Made by a program: the position numbers and the translations under genes | Origin: Astropecten irregularis | Taxonomy: Eukaryota > Echinodermata > Asteroidea > Paxillosida > Astropectinidae | Direction of reading: 5' to 3' | NCBI GenBank assembly: GCA_963971285.1 | Contig: OZ020254.1 | Coordinates: 17,948,932 to 18,012,931 of the forward strand | DNA length: 64,000 nt | The notes under the pieces: model-generated | What the model was told of the DNA's origin: nothing | Databases searched by the model: none | Seen by the model: only the letters and a program-made list of their open reading frames with translations | Shown: piece by piece, positions 35,106-46,319 of the stretch | Numbering within the stretch: position 1 is the stretch's first letter | Layout of the letters: every line of letters begins with the position of its first letter

Positions 35106-35930
35106 TTTTGGTAGCATACCGAAACATAAATCTTAACGGATTTAGCTTTAACTTACACGGGTATGAAGATGGTGATGGTGGAAACATACCGTTAAAATGT
35201 TTCTGCCTAAAATGCAGTACATTAGTTATAAAAAAAAAAAGAGTAAAACTAATGACCAAAAAAAACAATTTTGATCTTGAAAAAAAAAATGAGCCTGCAG
35301 CTCACCAAACGGTTTGCCGCGGCAAGTTCGGCGAGATTTTTAAAAGATGTTTCTGGTCCTGATGACTCCTGAGTCTTGAACTAATCATGAATAATACATG
35401 ATTGGTAAAGGTCACAGCAACATGTACATCAAATTAAATGATAAACCTGTGAAAATTTGAGCTCAATCGGACATTATGTTAGTCGCAATAAACAGCAAAA
35501 ACCCGACTTAATTGTTCTTATTAAACATAATCGAATGGTTTGATCTTACCCCGAGATCAAAACTGTTTTCGGTCTTTGTTTTACTAATTCCTGGATAAAT
35601 AAAACACTACAGGCTGAAATATTTTATGTGGTATGTTTATTATGGTATGTTTCTGCCAGGGCACCGTCTTCATGTCCTGAAAGTTATATGTAAATCTGTG
35701 AACATTATTTTATGTTTGGGTATAAATCCTACACCGTGTACCTTTAAAGAAAAGAAAAACTAACGTCGGTGAAAAGATTTTAAAAATACTGTGGGCAATT
35801 TCACTGTTTTCTCAAATGGGCACCGTATGGGACTAAAAATATGATAGCTTACTGTTATTGTATCTTCCTTGATATTTTTGCCCACGAATCTTTATTTCTT
35901 TGACATGTTTTGACATTACCTTTAACAACA
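35106..35930. repeat. Cluster of TTAA-1 MITE fragments
   Basis: Three partial family segments follow one another (GGTAGCATACCGAAACATAA; CGATCGG-less interior near 35,455; GATATTTTTGCCCACGAATC near 35,870). A 90-bp block at 35,285-35,370 (GGTTTGCCGCGGCAAGTTCG) is an inverted match to 37,640-37,730. Confidence 0.5.
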
Positions 35931-36682
35931 TTAATACCCTAAACCCCAATGTCCCAAGTAATTTAAAACCCTGTATCACTTCAAATGGAAATAATGGAAA
36001 ATAAGATGGTTAAAGATTAAGCTACGATTTGGGAACAGTAAAACACATAATGTTTTAACAATCCGTATGGATGTTATTCATTGTTTACAATAATAATTGA
36101 AAAACAAAAATAAAAACAAGTACTATTCCCTTGTTTTTATTATAACAAGGACTTCATTCTATAAGACTTCATGAATTTCAATCCAATCTGTTTTAAATTT
36201 AAGCTTGCTTAAAATGGCCATACCCCTCATTTTACCATTATACAGCCATTGGTCTGTCCTTATTCTATTGTCAAAAAAGTTCTGCTCAAAACGCCAGTCA
36301 ATAGACACAACATGACTAATTAATTAACATAATGTATTGGTATTAATTACCGGTAGCCTACAGAGACTTATAGCCAAGCCAAGCATTTCCCCGGACTGGT
36401 TAACGTTTTTTTTAATGAGTAAGGCTTGCGGTGACACAAATACAGTTTTTCAAAATGTTGATACAAGTTATCAATTTGTGGGCAATGGGTAGTACTGTAA
36501 ATCTTTAAGATTGCAAAATAAAAAATTAACAACTTCGAAAAAGAAGTTCATAAAGAAATGTGATTGTGACACAGACTCTTATATACATCTTTGAAACAAG
36601 CGTCATGTCACTCGTGTCTATATCTTTATGGGAAATGTCGCAATTAAAGCCTCAGCCAACAAATAAAGCATAGCCATGCACA

Positions 36683-36890
36683 CAATGCTTGGCTTGGTTC
36701 TTATGCTACCGCCATTTGAGACCCACAAAACGAAATGAAGGGATTGGGCCACAAGATGAAACCGAAGGAAAGCTCTAGCTTCGCCATGTTTCTCAAGCCC
36801 TTCATTTCATTTCTAGGACACAGAATAGCAGTTGCAAAATAAATCACAAGCCAAGCCTCAAGCCTCATTTCGTAAACGCTTATAGGCCCT
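36683..36890. repeat. MITE, AGGCTTGAGGC-type, copy 2
   Basis: GACCCACAAAACGAAATGAA and CTCAAGCCTCATTTCGTAAA match the 1,226 copy. It begins within 5 bp of the donor of the exon at 36,895-36,997. Confidence 0.65.
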
Positions 36891-36894
36891 TCAC

Positions 36895-36997
36895 CGTGTA
36901 TCTTTCGAATTCGTTTTTGGACCAATGCCAGCCGCTCATTCTTTTTGAGCCTGATAACTCCATTTCCGTCAACATCAGAAAATAGAGCTTTACTGAC
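36895..36997 (-). CDS. Orphan exon with EF-hand-like loop, unidentified
   Basis: A strong acceptor (TTTCTCATGTTTCTAG) opens 34 codons ending at CACG|GTGAAG. It encodes SKALFSDVDGNGVIRLKKNE then LALVQKRIRKIH. DVDGNGVIRLKK resembles a 12-residue calcium loop but has Lys where position 12 should be Glu, so calcium binding is doubtful. It could be an upstream exon of the R3HCC1-type gene (phase 1 out fits the alternative acceptor at 34,175) or part of another minus-strand gene. Confidence 0.45.
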
Positions 36998-37149
36998 CTA
37001 GAAACATGAGAAATAATTGTTTCAAGCCAAATTCTTTTTCATTGTGGGTAGATAAAAATATTTCTTGTAAAAAAGTAGAATTATTATGTGTGAAAGTTTA
37101 GCATTAGCTTAAATAACCACCAAGCGGAGTGATATGGAACTAACAAGAG

Positions 37150-37330
37150 TCCTTAAGAAAATACAAAAATGCGCATCCGCCCACATGTCGTCTGATTTGA
37201 GCACTTAAGTCAAATTCAACTTTTGCCGCCTTTCGTCACTGCGTAGTAGAAGTTTAATCGAAGCGGACGTCGCGTCGTGGTCGGTGCGATAGGTTCCTCA
37301 ACATTTTGCAAAAGCAAATTCATTCTTTTT
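37150..37330. promoter_or_regulatory. Putative CpG-rich promoter region
   Basis: A local rise in GC and CpG (GCGCATCCGCCCACATGTCG, GCGGACGTCGCGTCGTGG) between the minus-strand exon at 36.9 kb and a plus-strand stretch carrying several good splice donors. That arrangement would suit a divergent promoter. No TATA box. Confidence 0.3.
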
Positions 37331-38405
37331 CGCGACCGGAATAAACCGAGCCACACCGGCAGGAATATTTCTTGTTCATTCTAGAGGAGAATTTTAACTT
37401 TCCTGGAGGATTTCTTCGTCTGTGGAACGTGTTATCTACCAATTTCTTGGACCGGTTCTGGCCCGGGCGAGATGAATTTCTCGGCCTCGTGGCCGGTCTT
37501 TCACTCGCAAACAAGGGCGGCAGACTCAGTTTTCCCGTTGGAGTTGTCTAGTATGATTCTACCACATTGTGGACTGTTTGTGAGTATTTAACTGAACTAA
37601 CTTTGTTCTACATGAACCAAAAAGAGAGTATAGAAGTTCAGGAGTCATCAGGACCAGCCTAACATCTTTTAAAAATCTCGCCGAACTGGCGGCAAACCGT
37701 TTATATATAGCTGCAGGCTCATTTATGCCGTACTCGGGCAAGTCGGGGAAACAATTCTCAGGGCCTAAAACCCGCGACGAGGAAGAGACATTTACAAGAA
37801 TATTCAACTCTCCGACATTCTCAAGGCTAGGAACTTCAATATCATCATTATTAACCGAGGAGCTGGACTTTTAAATGGATTTGAAACTGGTGACCTATTT
37901 TTTGTAAACTCTAACGTTCTGACGTTAGGCATGTTAGGGGTTTTGAGATAAACAAATATGAACCCTATAGGCCAATTTGTCGAAGGATTTCGGTGGATAG
38001 TGCTGGGGAAACCGTCTCCAAGTTGTCAACAGATTTCTTCTCCGAGGAATTCCAGCCCTTCAAGGTCAAGAAAGATGTCCTGAATCGAGGAGGAAACTTG
38101 AAAAACTCTGTGAACTTAATTGAACTGAACTTTTGTGGACTATAAAAACATTGTCGCATGACTACTGACGATACGGGATTTGTGTGTTTTTGTCGAATGA
38201 TCTGATTGACGGAAGGATTCAAGATTCAAGCAAGAAATGAAATTGAACTGGACTTTGTGAAATGAACATTTAATGAACATTTGTCGCATGATATTGACGA
38301 TATGGGATTTGTGTGTTTTTGTCGAATGACTGAGACGGTAAGGATTCAAGCAAGATTCGGTAAGTCATAAAAACCTGCTCGCACGAGCGGATTCGTGCCC
38401 GAGGT
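37331..38405 (+). other. Possible plus-strand 5' leader with repeated splice donors
   Basis: The stretch is broken by stops in all frames but ends in three donor-like sites (GAGACG|GTAAGG, GATTCG|GTAAGT, CCGAG|GTAAGC). It also contains a ~125-bp tandem duplication. Alternatively it is the leader of a decayed LTR-type element; no LTR pair was found. Confidence 0.25.
38148..38370 (+). repeat. Tandem duplication, ~125-bp unit
   Basis: GGGATTTGTGTGTTTTTGTC followed by GAATGA..GACGG(A)AAGGATTCAAG occurs at 38,175 and again at 38,303, each preceded by TTGTCGCATGA. Confidence 0.75.
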
Positions 38406-39834
38406 AAGCGATTCACTTCATTTATTTTGTAAGGGGTTTTTGTTTTAAGGTGTATCCAAAACTTGGCGCTAATCTTCAGAGCATTTGAGTAGCCAAATTC
38501 TATACTATTTTGTGCGACTTAAATTTCATCTGTGGGAAAAAAAATGAGCTGGCAAAAAAATGTCCCCAACTTGTGCATGTATCAATGGTCAAGACTATAA
38601 ACTCTGTAGCATGTACATAAAATGTGCATGTAGTATGTATCTCTAGACTCCATGGTGGCATGGCAATACATCCCTAGCCGGCCCTGGATATCGATTTTTC
38701 ACACCTCAATCCATGTGGTAAACACATTCCAGCAAGTCCCGCCCATTGCACCTGGCGTGGTGCAGGCAGGCTTTCTGATTGGCCAAGAGTAGAGCTGTGC
38801 ATCATAATGAGCTGACACGTGCATTTCGTGTGTCAGTCACGCGCCAAGGCCCAACATAGCTATATGGCTGTTGAATGGCCCTATTACGTCTTGACCTCTT
38901 TCGGGTTCAAACCTATTCACCTGATTTTAAGTGGCAATAATTGAATAGGCCACTTATTAACGAATTGGGCTTTACCAAGCTTTGTGTTCAAATAGCTTTT
39001 TTTCAGTACAGCCAGATTTTTTTTATTGTTCCTTGAATGACTGTAGTGGCTTACTTTTGTATAATATATGAGTTGAAATGGCTTTAAAATAAACAAGCCT
39101 GGTGTGGGTGTGAGGGACTGGTATATGTAATTATGCACATTTAATTAAACATACTTTTTATTCTGTCAATAAATCCTAGTAAGACTTTTATCGGTATATA
39201 TCGGACTGAATATGAGATCTTTAGACTATGAACACGACAAGACAGTAAGACATGAATTACCAGCTTCAACAGACTGATGCTTGTTTGAATTACGCCTAGA
39301 GTGTGATCTTTGTTAAGTAATTCTCTTTTAGAAATCAAACCAAAAAGCTTGCATGGGTGAACTCTGTAAAGGTGACCATGAATTTCTACAGATTTATTGA
39401 CTTCAAGAATTCACTGAAAGCATGATGCGACAATGAAGGAAGACCGGAGCAAGAAAAGGTTCTGAATGGAGAAAAGTTCACCATTCGTCGCTCATCTATA
39501 AATTTTAATCAAGTGACAGAGAGGCAGTGAAGATGTATGTTCTTTGTAATAAATGTATCTGAGTTTCTCAAGGACAACTACAGTTATATTAAGATTTAAG
39601 ATTTTTGTTCCATAAAGGAATGAGGCACCACATTAACTTGTTTTTTAATGAAACAAGAAACAACATTACTGAGTGTTATTTTAATGGCAATATACCGACC
39701 CCACTGAGAAAGACTCGCTGGTATACAAAATGACTCAAGGTTTTCAAAGTAATTTCAACTTTTAAAAAAATTGAAGACATCATTTAATGCTTTCCCAATT
39801 CTGCCTCTAGGGGAGAACATTTAATTGGGTAATA
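38406..39834. other. No gene or element recognised
   Basis: Unique-looking AT-rich sequence. Short frames lack domain signals and splice partners. Confidence 0.5.
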
Positions 39835-39964
39835 AGGCCTCAACATGTGGGAGGAGGGGGATCTCAGCCTTGCCGGATAACAGCGCATCAAGCGTGCTCA
39901 GGCTGGCCTGTGCCTCTAAGCGACGCTAAGCAGCGGGGTGGGTGGGGGTTGATGGAGTGGGGCC

Positions 39965-39996
<32 letters not shown>

Positions 39997-40430
39997 GGCC
40001 ATCTATCTATCTCCCCATCTATCTATCTATCTATCTGGCTATCTTGCCATCTAGATAGGGCCAGGGCCTACTACTAATACTAGATGACATAACGGACAAA
40101 TGCCGTTGTGTCATCCAGTATTCAGATTATCAATCCGTCCGGTAATCGGTATCGAGTCGACGCGTCGGTAATTCGGTTCGTCGGTAAACGGTATCACGAT
40201 AATTACTTTCAAACAAGATTCCACACAAACTTTCTTCAGATGGATAACGGACAACAACACCGGTTATGTTGTAGTTATTCGAAGAAAGCTTGAGGAACTG
40301 AAAGTAATTTAGTAGTAGGCTCTAGGTGGGGAGGGGGGGGGGTATGAGGGGCGCACTCGCGCAGCTGGAAGTCAAGCTAGACAGCGAATGCAGATTCGGC
40401 AAGGCTGAGGTGGGGTATATTATATTGGAC
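39835..40430. repeat. Inverted-repeat head of the compound element, copy 1
   Basis: GATCTCAGCCTTGCCG on the left is mirrored by CGGCAAGGCTGAGG on the right. An inner pair AATTACTTTCAAACAAG / TGAAAGTAATT encloses a second hairpin (ACTTTCTTCAGATGGATAAC / GTTATTCGAAGAAAG). A (GATA)n/(TATC)n palindrome at 39,967-40,050 is found only in this copy. Homologous to 45,565-46,040. Confidence 0.8.
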
Positions 40431-41530
40431 ACTAATTATCAAGTTTTTTTTAGTGGTGTGGGAGAGGTCAGAAAGGAAAAGCATTTGATTTTTATTTGGT
40501 AGCGATAGAATGTTTTCCACTTATTTTGAAAACCAGTCATTTCGTATACCAGCGATATATCTCTGTGAAATCCTTGATAAACAACATAACATAATGGTGA
40601 GAAGTTGCAAAGAAGTGTGATTAAAAAAATGGTTTATTTTGTAAATCACTGACAGTTTCATGAGCAGAGTGATACCCTAGCGGGCCGTTTGCCATGGAAA
40701 ACTGAAGAATAATTTAAATCACAAGCATCTGTAAAATTTATAAAGACGACTGTTTCATGAGCAGAGATACCCACCATTTGGGCCGTTTGCCATGGAAACA
40801 AAATTGATGTATAGTTAAAAATCACAAACTTCTGTACAATTTATAAGTCGACTGTTTCATGAGCAGAGTTACCCACTATTTGGGCCATTTGCCATGAAAA
40901 CAAAACTGATGTATAGTTAAAAATCACAAACTTCTGTACAATTTATACGGCGACTGTTTCATGAGCAGAGTTACCCACTATTTGGGCCGTTTGCCGTGGA
41001 AACAAAATTGATGTATAGTTAAAAATCACAAACTTCTGTACAATTTATAAGTCGACTGTTTCATGAGCAGAGTTACCCACTATTTGGGCCATTTGCCATG
41101 AAAACAAAACTGATGTATAGTTAAAAATCACAAACTTCTGTACAATTTAAGAAGGCGACTGTTTCATGCGCAGAGATACCCACCATTTGGGCCAGTTGCC
41201 ATGGAAACAAAACTGATGTATAGTTAAAAATCACAAATTTCTGTACAATTTATAAAGGCGACTGTTTCATGAGCAGGGATACCCACTATTTGGGCCGTTT
41301 GCCATGGAAACAAAACTGATGTATAGTTAAAAATCACAAATTTCTGTACAATTTATAAGTCGACTGTTTCATGAGCAGAGATAAACACCATTTGGGCCAG
41401 TTGCCGTGGAAACAAAACTGATGTATAATTAAAAATCACAAATTTCTGTACAATTTATAAAGGCGACTGTTTCATGAGCAGGGATACCCACTATTTGGGC
41501 CGTTTGCCATTGAAACAAAAATTATGTTTA

Positions 41531-41659
41531 GGGTGCATTCGTTTAGCTCCCCCGGGTCGACACCAGTCAACCTCGTCCCCATTCTCTCGCTTGTTTTGTG
41601 CAGTAAAACACAACCATTCCCAGTAAGGGCTGACCCGTGTGAGCTAAACGAATGCACCC
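41531..41659 (-). repeat. Hairpin insert H1 (orientation B)
   Basis: 129-bp element with ends GGGTGCATTCGTTTAGCTC and GAGCTAAACGAATGCACCC, splitting one satellite unit at GTATAG. Interior: CGGGTCGACACCAGTCAACC, CTCTCGCTTGTTTTGTGCAG. Confidence 0.9.
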
Positions 41660-43100
41660 ATAGTTTAAAATCACAAACTTCTGTACAATTTATAATGACG
41701 ACTGTTTCATGCGCAGAGATACCCACCATTTGGGCCGTTTGCCATGGAAACAAAACTGATGTATAGTTAAAATTCACAAACTTCTGTACAATTTATAAAG
41801 GCGACAGTTTCATGAGCAGAGTTACCCACCATTTGGGCCGTTTGCCATGAAAACAAAATTGATGTATAGTTAAAAATCACAAACTTCTGTACAATTTATA
41901 AAGGCGACAGTTTCATGAGCAGAGTTACCCACCATTTGGGCCGTTTGCCATGAAAACAAAATTGATGTATAGTTAAAAATCACAAACTTCTGTACAATTT
42001 ATAAAGGCGACAGTTTCATGAGCAGAGTTACCCACTATTTGGGCCGTTTGCCATGGAAACAAAACTGATGTATAGCTAAAAATCACAAACTTCTGTACAA
42101 TTTATAAAGGCGACTGTTTCATGAGCAGAGTTACCCACTATTTGGGCCGTTTGCCATGGAAACAAAACTGATGTATAGTTAAAAATCACAAATTTCTGTA
42201 CAATTTATAAGGCGACAGTTTCATGAGCAGAGTTACCCACTATTTGGGCCGTTTGCCATGGAAACAAAACTGATGTATAGTTAAAAATCACAAACTTCTG
42301 TACAATTTATAAAGGCGACTGTTTCATGAGCAGAGTTACCCACTATTTGGGCCGTTTGCCATGGAAACAAAACTGATGTATAGTTAAAAATCACAAATTT
42401 CTGTACAATTTATAAGGCGACAGTTTCATGAGCAGAGTTACCCACTATTTGGGCCGTTTGCCATGGAAACAAAACTGATGTATAGTTAAAAATCACAAAC
42501 TTCTGTACAATTTATAAAGGCGACTGTTTCATGAGCAGAGTTACCCACTATTTGGGCCGTTTGCCATGGAAACAAAACTGATGTATAGTTAAAAATCACA
42601 AACTTCTGTACAATTTATAAGGCGACTATTTCATGAGCAGGGATACCCACCATTTAGGCCGTTTGCCATGGAAACAAAATTGATGTATAGTTAAAATTCA
42701 CAAACTTCTGTACAATTTATAAAGGCGACTGTTTCATGAGCAGGGATACCCACTATTTGGGCCGTTTGCCATGGAAACAAAATTGATGTATAGCTAAAAA
42801 TCACAAACTTCTGTACATTTTATAAAGGCGACTGTTTCATGAGCAGAGTTACCCACTATTTGGGCCGTTTGCCATGGAAACAAAACTGATGTATAGTTAA
42901 AAATCACAAACTTCTGTACAATTTATAAGGCGACTATTTCATGAGCAGGGATACCCACCATTTAGGCCGTTTGCCATGGAAACAAAATTGATGTATAGTT
43001 AAAATTCACAAACTTCTGTACAATTTATAAAGCGACTGTTTCATGAGCAGAGATACCCACCATTTGGGCCAGTTGCCATGGAAACAAAAATTATGTATAT

Positions 43101-43229
43101 GGTGCATTCGTTTAGCTAACACGGGTCAGCCTAATACTGGGAATGGTCCTGATATACTGCACAAAACAAGCGAGAGAATGAGGACAAGGTTGACTGGTGT
43201 CAACCCGGGGGAGCTAAACGAATGCACCC
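43101..43229 (+). repeat. Hairpin insert H2 (orientation A)
   Basis: Reverse orientation of H1: starts GGTGCATTCGTTTAGCTAAC and ends GGAGCTAAACGAATGCACC. Same insertion point within the satellite unit. Confidence 0.9.
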
Positions 43230-43335
43230 TTTGTTAAAAATCACAAACTTCTGTACAATTTATAAAGGCGACTGTTTCATGAGCAGAGAAACCCCCCACT
43301 TGGGCCGTTTGCCATGGAAACAAAAATTATGTATA

Positions 43336-43464
43336 GGGTGCATTCGTTTAGCTCCCCCGGGTCGACACCAGTCAACCTCTTCCCCATTCTCTCGCTTGTT
43401 TTGTGCAGTAAAACACAACCATTCCCAGTAAGGGCTGACCCGTGTGAGCTAAACGAATGCACCC
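43336..43464 (-). repeat. Hairpin insert H3 (orientation B)
   Basis: Nearly identical to H1 and only one satellite unit away from H2, in the opposite orientation. Confidence 0.9.
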
Positions 43465-44091
43465 ATAGTTTAAAATCACAAACTTCTGTACAATTTATAA
43501 AGACGACTGTTTCATGCGCAGAGATACCCACCATTTGGGCCGTTTGCCATGGAAACAAAACTGATGTATACCGGTAGTAAAAATTCACAAACTTCTGTAC
43601 AATTTATAAAGGCGACAGTTTCATGAGCAGAGTTACCCACCATTTGGGCCGTTTGCCATGGAAACAAAACTGATGTATAGTTAAAAATCACAAACTTCTG
43701 TACAATTTATAAAGGCGACAGTTTCATGAGCAGAGTTACCCACCATTTGGGCCGTTTGCCATGGAAACAAGACTGATGTATAGTTAAAAATAACAAACTT
43801 CTGTACAATTTATAAGTCGACTGTTTCATGAGCAGAGTTACCCACTATTTGGGCCGTTTGCCATGGAAACAAAACTGATGTATAATTAAAAATCACAAAC
43901 TTCTGTACAATTTATAAAGGCGACTGTTTCATGAGCAGAGTTACCCACCATTTGGGCCGTTTGCCATGGAAACAAAAATGATGTATAGTTAAAAATCACA
44001 AACTTCTGTACAATTTTTAAAGGTGACTGTTTCATGTGCCGAGATACCCACCATTTTGGCCAGTTGCCATGGAAACAAAAATTATGTATAT

Positions 44092-44220
44092 GGTGCATTT
44101 GTTTAGCTAACACGGGTCAGCCTAATACTGGGAATGGTCGTGATATACTGCACAAAACAAGCGAGAGAATGAGGACGAGGTTGACTGGTGTCCACCCGGG
44201 GGAGCTAAACGAATGCACCC
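44092..44220 (+). repeat. Hairpin insert H4 (orientation A)
   Basis: Starts exactly 991 bp after H2 and is followed by H5 at the same 235-bp spacing as H2-H3, so the H2-unit-H3 block has been duplicated. Confidence 0.9.
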
Positions 44221-44326
44221 ATAGTTTAAAATCACAAACTTCTGTACAATTTATAAAGACGACTGTTTCATGCGCAGAGATACCCACCATTTGGGCCGTT
44301 TGCCATGGAAACAAAAATAATGTATA

Positions 44327-44455
44327 GGGTGCATTCGTTTCGCTCCCCCGGGTCGACACCAGTCAACCTCGTCCTAATTCTCTCGCTTGTTTTGTGCAGT
44401 AAAACACGACCATTCCTAGTAAGGGCTGACCCGTGTGAGCTAAACAAATGCACCC
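44327..44455 (-). repeat. Hairpin insert H5 (orientation B)
   Basis: Counterpart of H3 in the second higher-order block. Carries private changes (CATTCGTTTCGCTC, GTCCTAATTCTC). Confidence 0.9.
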
Positions 44456-44869
44456 ATAGTTTAAAATCACAAACTTCTGTACAATTTATAAAGACGACTG
44501 TTTCATGCGCAGAGATACCCACCATTTGGGCCGTTTGCCATGGAAACAAAACTGATGTATAGTTAAAAATCACAAACTTCTGTACAATTTATAAGGCGAC
44601 AGTTTCATGAGCAGAGTTACCCACTATTTGGGCCAGTTGCCATGGAAACAAAACTGATGTATAGTTAAAAATCACAAACTTCTGTACAATTTATAAGGCG
44701 ACTGTTTCATGAGCAGAGATACCCACCATTTGGGCCAGTTGCCATGGAAACAAAACTGATGTATAGTTAAAAATCACAAACTTCTGTACAATTTTTAAAG
44801 GCGACTGTTTCATGAGCCGAGATACCCGCCATTTGGGCCAGTTGCCATGGAAACAAAAATGATGTACAA

Positions 44870-44997
44870 GGTGCATTCCTTTAGCTAACACAGGTCAGCC
44901 CTTACTGGGAATGGTCGTGATATACTGCACAAAACAAGCGAGAGAATGAGGACGAGGTTGACTGGTGTCAACCCGGGGGAGCTAAACGAATGCACCC
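44870..44997 (+). repeat. Hairpin insert H6 (orientation A)
   Basis: Same orientation as H2 and H4 without a following B copy, so it may be a truncated third block. Confidence 0.88.
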
Positions 44998-45330
44998 TTT
45001 GTTAAAAATCACAAACTTCTGTACATTTTATAAAGACGACTGTTTCATGAGCAGAGTTACCCACCATTTGGGCCGTTTGCCATGGAAGCAAAATGCATGT
45101 ATAGTTAAAATTACAAACTTCTGTACAATTTATAAAGTCGACAGTTTCATGAGCAGAGTTACCCACTATTTGGGCCGTTTGCCATGGAAATAAAGACCGA
45201 TGTATAGTTAAAAATCTCAAATTTCTGTACAATTTATAAAGGCGACTGTTTCATGAGCAATGATACCCACTATTTGGGCCGGTTGCCATGGAAGCAAAAA
45301 CAGATGATTGGGTGAAGTTATCCTTAGCCA

Positions 45331-45564
45331 AGCAGACACATTAAAATTGATTTTCAACACAAGAGATTTCACTGGTGTGCAAGGAGACCCATGTACAAAG
45401 GAAAATCAAACAGAAAACAAATTGTCACTATCAAAAAACCTAAATGCTGCATTCCTTTGACCTGTTGGGAACATTCTTTGGGTTATAAGTGTGCATATTT
45501 TTCCTGGGGATTCTGCTCACATTTAGGCAAAGCAATCAATGACCAATACCTCAGTTAATTCACA
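45331..45564. other. Junction between the two compound elements
   Basis: Non-satellite sequence after array 1. Part of it (TTCTGCTCACATTTAGG, CCTCAG..TAATTCACATT) loosely resembles 39,780-39,840, as expected if it is the left flank of a second element copy. Confidence 0.4.
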
Positions 45565-46040
45565 TTAGGGTGGGGAGGGGGGAGATCTCAGTCTTGCCGT
45601 GAAACAGCCCAAGCGTGCCAACTCGATCAGCACTTGCAGCAGCTCAAAGGCAGCTAGCTAGCTTGGGGAGGGGGGTTGGGGCTCTGGGGTAGGGCACTGA
45701 ATGTCAACACGGTACTTTTCCCGTGTTGTCATTCAGTATTTCGATTATCAATCCGTCCGGTATTCGGTATCGAGTCGGTCCGTCGGTTCTTCGGTTGATC
45801 GCGATAATTACTTTCAAACAGGATTCCAGGCAAACTTTCTTCAGATGGACAAACGTGACAATGGCACTTCTTGGCGTTGTAGTTATCTGAAGGAAGTTTG
45901 GGGAATTGAAAGTAATTGAAGTAGGGTGTTGTTACATTCTCAGGGGAGGGGGTAAGGGGTACATCAGAGCACTGCGCAAACAGCTGCAACTGAAGCGAAG
46001 CCAGCGTACGCAGATACGGCAAGGCTGAGGTGGGGCATAT
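45565..46040. repeat. Inverted-repeat head of the compound element, copy 2
   Basis: AGATCTCAGTCTTGCCG and CGGCAAGGCTGAGGTGGGG form the outer pair. The inner pair AATTACTTTCAAACAGG / TTGAAAGTAATT and the shared word GATTATCAATCCGTCCGGTA tie it to copy 1. Lacks the GATA tract. Confidence 0.8.
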
Positions 46041-46319
46041 TAATACGGGCAAGGTTTTTTTTTCCAAGTCCCATTTTTTATGGATTAGGAAAGGTCAAAA
46101 TGAGCAGCATTTAGAAAACTCATCCTGGAAATATGGTATATTCTACAAAACAAATCGGTCAGTTTCTGATGTAAGCCGATTCACATACTGGTGATATCTC
46201 TGTGCAATTCTTATCAAATTAATGAAAAATGTGATGCCGAGGTGAAAAAAGGTTTTGAAAATTGATTCATTTGAGGGTATTAAGGACACCTCCATGAGCT
46301 GATTGATATATACCCTAAC

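Larger units (their letters stand above)
40640..45330 (+). repeat. ~103-bp satellite array 1
   Basis: About 37 head-to-tail units. The consensus runs GCGACTGTTTCATGAGCAGA, GTTACCCACTATTTGGGCCG, TTTGCCATGGAAACAAAACT, GATGTATAGTTAAAAATCAC, AAACTTCTGTACAATTTATA. Variant positions (GAGTTACC/GAGATACC, CCGTTTGCC/CCAGTTGCC, CGACTG/CGACAG) recur in blocks, pointing to amplification of multi-unit segments. Six hairpin inserts interrupt it. ORFs read through it are artefacts. Confidence 0.95.

Noticed and set aside
37331..38405. Complete LTR retrotransposon
   Set aside because: No paired LTRs, primer-binding site or polymerase frame could be found; only a local tandem duplication and a 90-bp inverted match to 35.3 kb.
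41472..45232. Many 60-100 residue frames with recurring MVGISAHETV-type motifs
   Set aside because: Satellite monomers and hairpin inserts read in frame; the recurrence comes from the tandem repeat, not from a gene family.
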